Shown piece by piece: positions 62,589 to 64,000 of a stretch of DNA of 64,000 nt. How positions within the stretch are numbered: the stretch's first letter is position 1; each line of letters opens with the position of its first letter. A program made the translations under genes and the position numbers. The notes below the pieces were generated by a model. The model was not told the DNA's origin. It did not search any database and saw only the letters and a list, made by a program, of their open reading frames with translations. Source of the DNA: Mangifera indica (Eukaryota; Streptophyta; Magnoliopsida; Sapindales; Anacardiaceae); assembly GCF_011075055.1 (NCBI RefSeq), contig NC_058143.1:11609057-11673056 (forward strand). Reading direction: 5' to 3'.

Positions 62589-63067
62589 TTCTACTAACTA
62601 TAAGTTTGATTATGACCTTTCTTTAGCGAGTGAGAATCTCAACTATAGGAACATTCAAGTGAGATTGCAAAAAATCTCCACTTCCAGGTGTTTATATTTG
62701 TAAATTGTTTATATATTACTAATTCTTTTTATGAATGTTGAACTATATCAATTTTTTCCTGGGTTAAATGAACTGAATTCTCATATTTTTTCTATTGAAA
62801 GAGTTGAAAATTTCAGATTTTTCTATGCAAGGAGCTAAACTTTTAGTATTTTCAATAAAAGATATTGAATAAACACAATTTATATTGTTTGTTTTGTTTT
62901 GTCTTGTCTTGTTTTATAAGTTAAATGATTAATTTGATATCTTTAATAAATAATAGTGAAAATTTAGTATCTTAAATGGGAAAATATAAGAGTTTGACCA
63001 TTTTTGTGAAAAAATTATAAAAGTTTGGTCTTTTCAATTGACAAAATATAATAATTTGATTCGTACA

Positions 63068-63077
<10 letters not shown>

Positions 63078-63100
<23 letters not shown>
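63078..63100. repeat. (TA)n microsatellite
   Basis: About 11 TA units after GTGTGTGTG; shorter than its D1 equivalent at 26278-26331. Confidence 0.9.
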
Positions 63101-63101
<1 letters not shown>

Positions 63102-63654
63102 AAAGGTTGCACGAGTGGGGCTGATGACCCCAATGTTCTATCAACTTATTAATATTAATCACTTTGTTTTTAAAACAAAACAAAATACTAATTGTATATG
63201 TTCAATAACTTCAATAAGATATATTAAAGTTGAGTCATTTTAATATGAAAATTTGATTGTTCGATTTTTTCAACGGGAAAATATAATATTTCACTGATTT
63301 CAATAAAAAAAATGACACATTGATACTTACAAATATTGCAATAAAATTATATATACCCAATTATAAAAATCTAATTACTCAAAATGACGTATTATCATAT
63401 GATAAAATAATTTTAAATTAATAATAAAATATTAATCAATCATTCCAATTGAATACTTAAAAAAATATTCGAAAATGGGTGCACATAATAATACTTGAAA
63501 TATTATTATCACTATATTTATTTAATTTTGTTAAAGTTTTATTAACATAGTATACAATACTAAAACTCCTTTTTCTAAGACAATTTAAAACAATTTTTTT
63601 AAGCTTAACCGACCTTTCATTAACTCTTTTTTTTTGTTTTTTTTTTAATTTTTG

Positions 63655-63700
63655 TCTCCATCTACGGGAAGCTTTTGAACGAGGAGTCCAGATAAGCAGC
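63655..63700 (+). pseudogene. Ankyrin-PGG exon 1 scrap (D2)
   Basis: CTCCATCTACGGGAAGCTTT and AACGAGGAGTCCAGATAAG match the 5' end of exon 1 (compare 43880-43920), but the ATG is replaced by ATA. The sequence then runs into spacer to the window end. Confidence 0.5.
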
Positions 63701-64000
63701 AAATCTTACACATTTCTCGTTGTAAGATTTGTCTTTTATTATAACATAACGCAGTTTTGGGCAAATCCGAATAACTTTTTATCTTTTATCTTATACATAT
63801 GCTTTCAGTTCGTACTATATTGATATCATACTATTTTGCTTGGTATAATTAGAATCAGTGACCATTTTATTTATAAGGCAGGATGCATAAGGATTTTTAA
63901 TTTATTTACAGCCTTTGCTTTACTAACAGATTTGTGTTCACTGTCTCACATACATGCAAAATGAGTTATAACATCTTTTCCCAATGAATATGTATTTTTT

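Larger units (their letters stand above)
46764..64000. repeat. Block D2: segmental duplicate of 18233-27220
   Basis: Starts with the same bases as D1 (GTTATTGTTAGTGG) and continues past the window end. It carries two later insertions absent from D1: the element 47473-55231 and the solo LTR 60802-62126. Confidence 0.88.

Overview
This is AT-rich plant nuclear DNA, most likely from a dicot: GT-AG introns, ankyrin-PGG membrane proteins, a plastid fibrillin, an OVATE-family protein, Mutator-like elements and long runs of decayed repeats. The sequence does not let me name the species. No rRNA, tRNA or CRISPR array was seen.

The window is a decayed tandem gene cluster. One ancestral cassette appears to have been copied at least five times: promoter and leader, an ankyrin-repeat/PGG gene (+), a fibrillin/plastid-lipid-associated gene facing it (-), then an OVATE-family gene (+). 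Only one copy of one gene still reads as intact: a five-exon ankyrin-PGG gene at 30900-33415 (708 codons). All other copies are pseudogenes or fragments: ankyrin-PGG at 56-1361, 6591-6829, 13583-14919, 21774-22206, 27772-27875, 37570-37782, 39538-39918, 43914-44226 and 57225-57663; fibrillin at 1894-4330 and 34340-36222, plus tail scraps; OVATE at 7401-7667, 11811-11935, 23111-23751, 38367-38651 and 58568-59208. A Pelota (Dom34) 5' gene fragment lies on the minus strand at 17700-18165.

Two large duplications organise the window. Block A (1 to about 8 kb) matches about 32.0-38.8 kb. Block D1 (18233 to about 27.2 kb) matches D2 (46764 to the window end), and an older third relative, C, lies at about 39-44 kb. 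The duplicates act as empty-site references for later insertions.

The most notable item is a 7.76-kb Mutator-like element (47473-55231) inserted only in D2. It has 111-bp terminal inverted repeats, a MURA-type transposase gene (+) and a convergent DUF1985/Ulp1 C48 protease gene (-), the plan of Kaonashi-type elements. Each gene keeps its exon structure and catalytic residues, but each carries one in-frame stop. Three GC-rich alternating purine-pyrimidine minisatellites sit inside the element.

A family of hairpin-like small elements with GGCCAAAGGAC termini and 9-bp target duplications accounts for much of the rest (2805, 4423, 18695, 25187, 28889, 36315, 60642). One of them holds a nested 1.3-kb solo LTR. 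Harbinger-like MITEs, TA microsatellites and a 176-bp tandem array fill other gaps.
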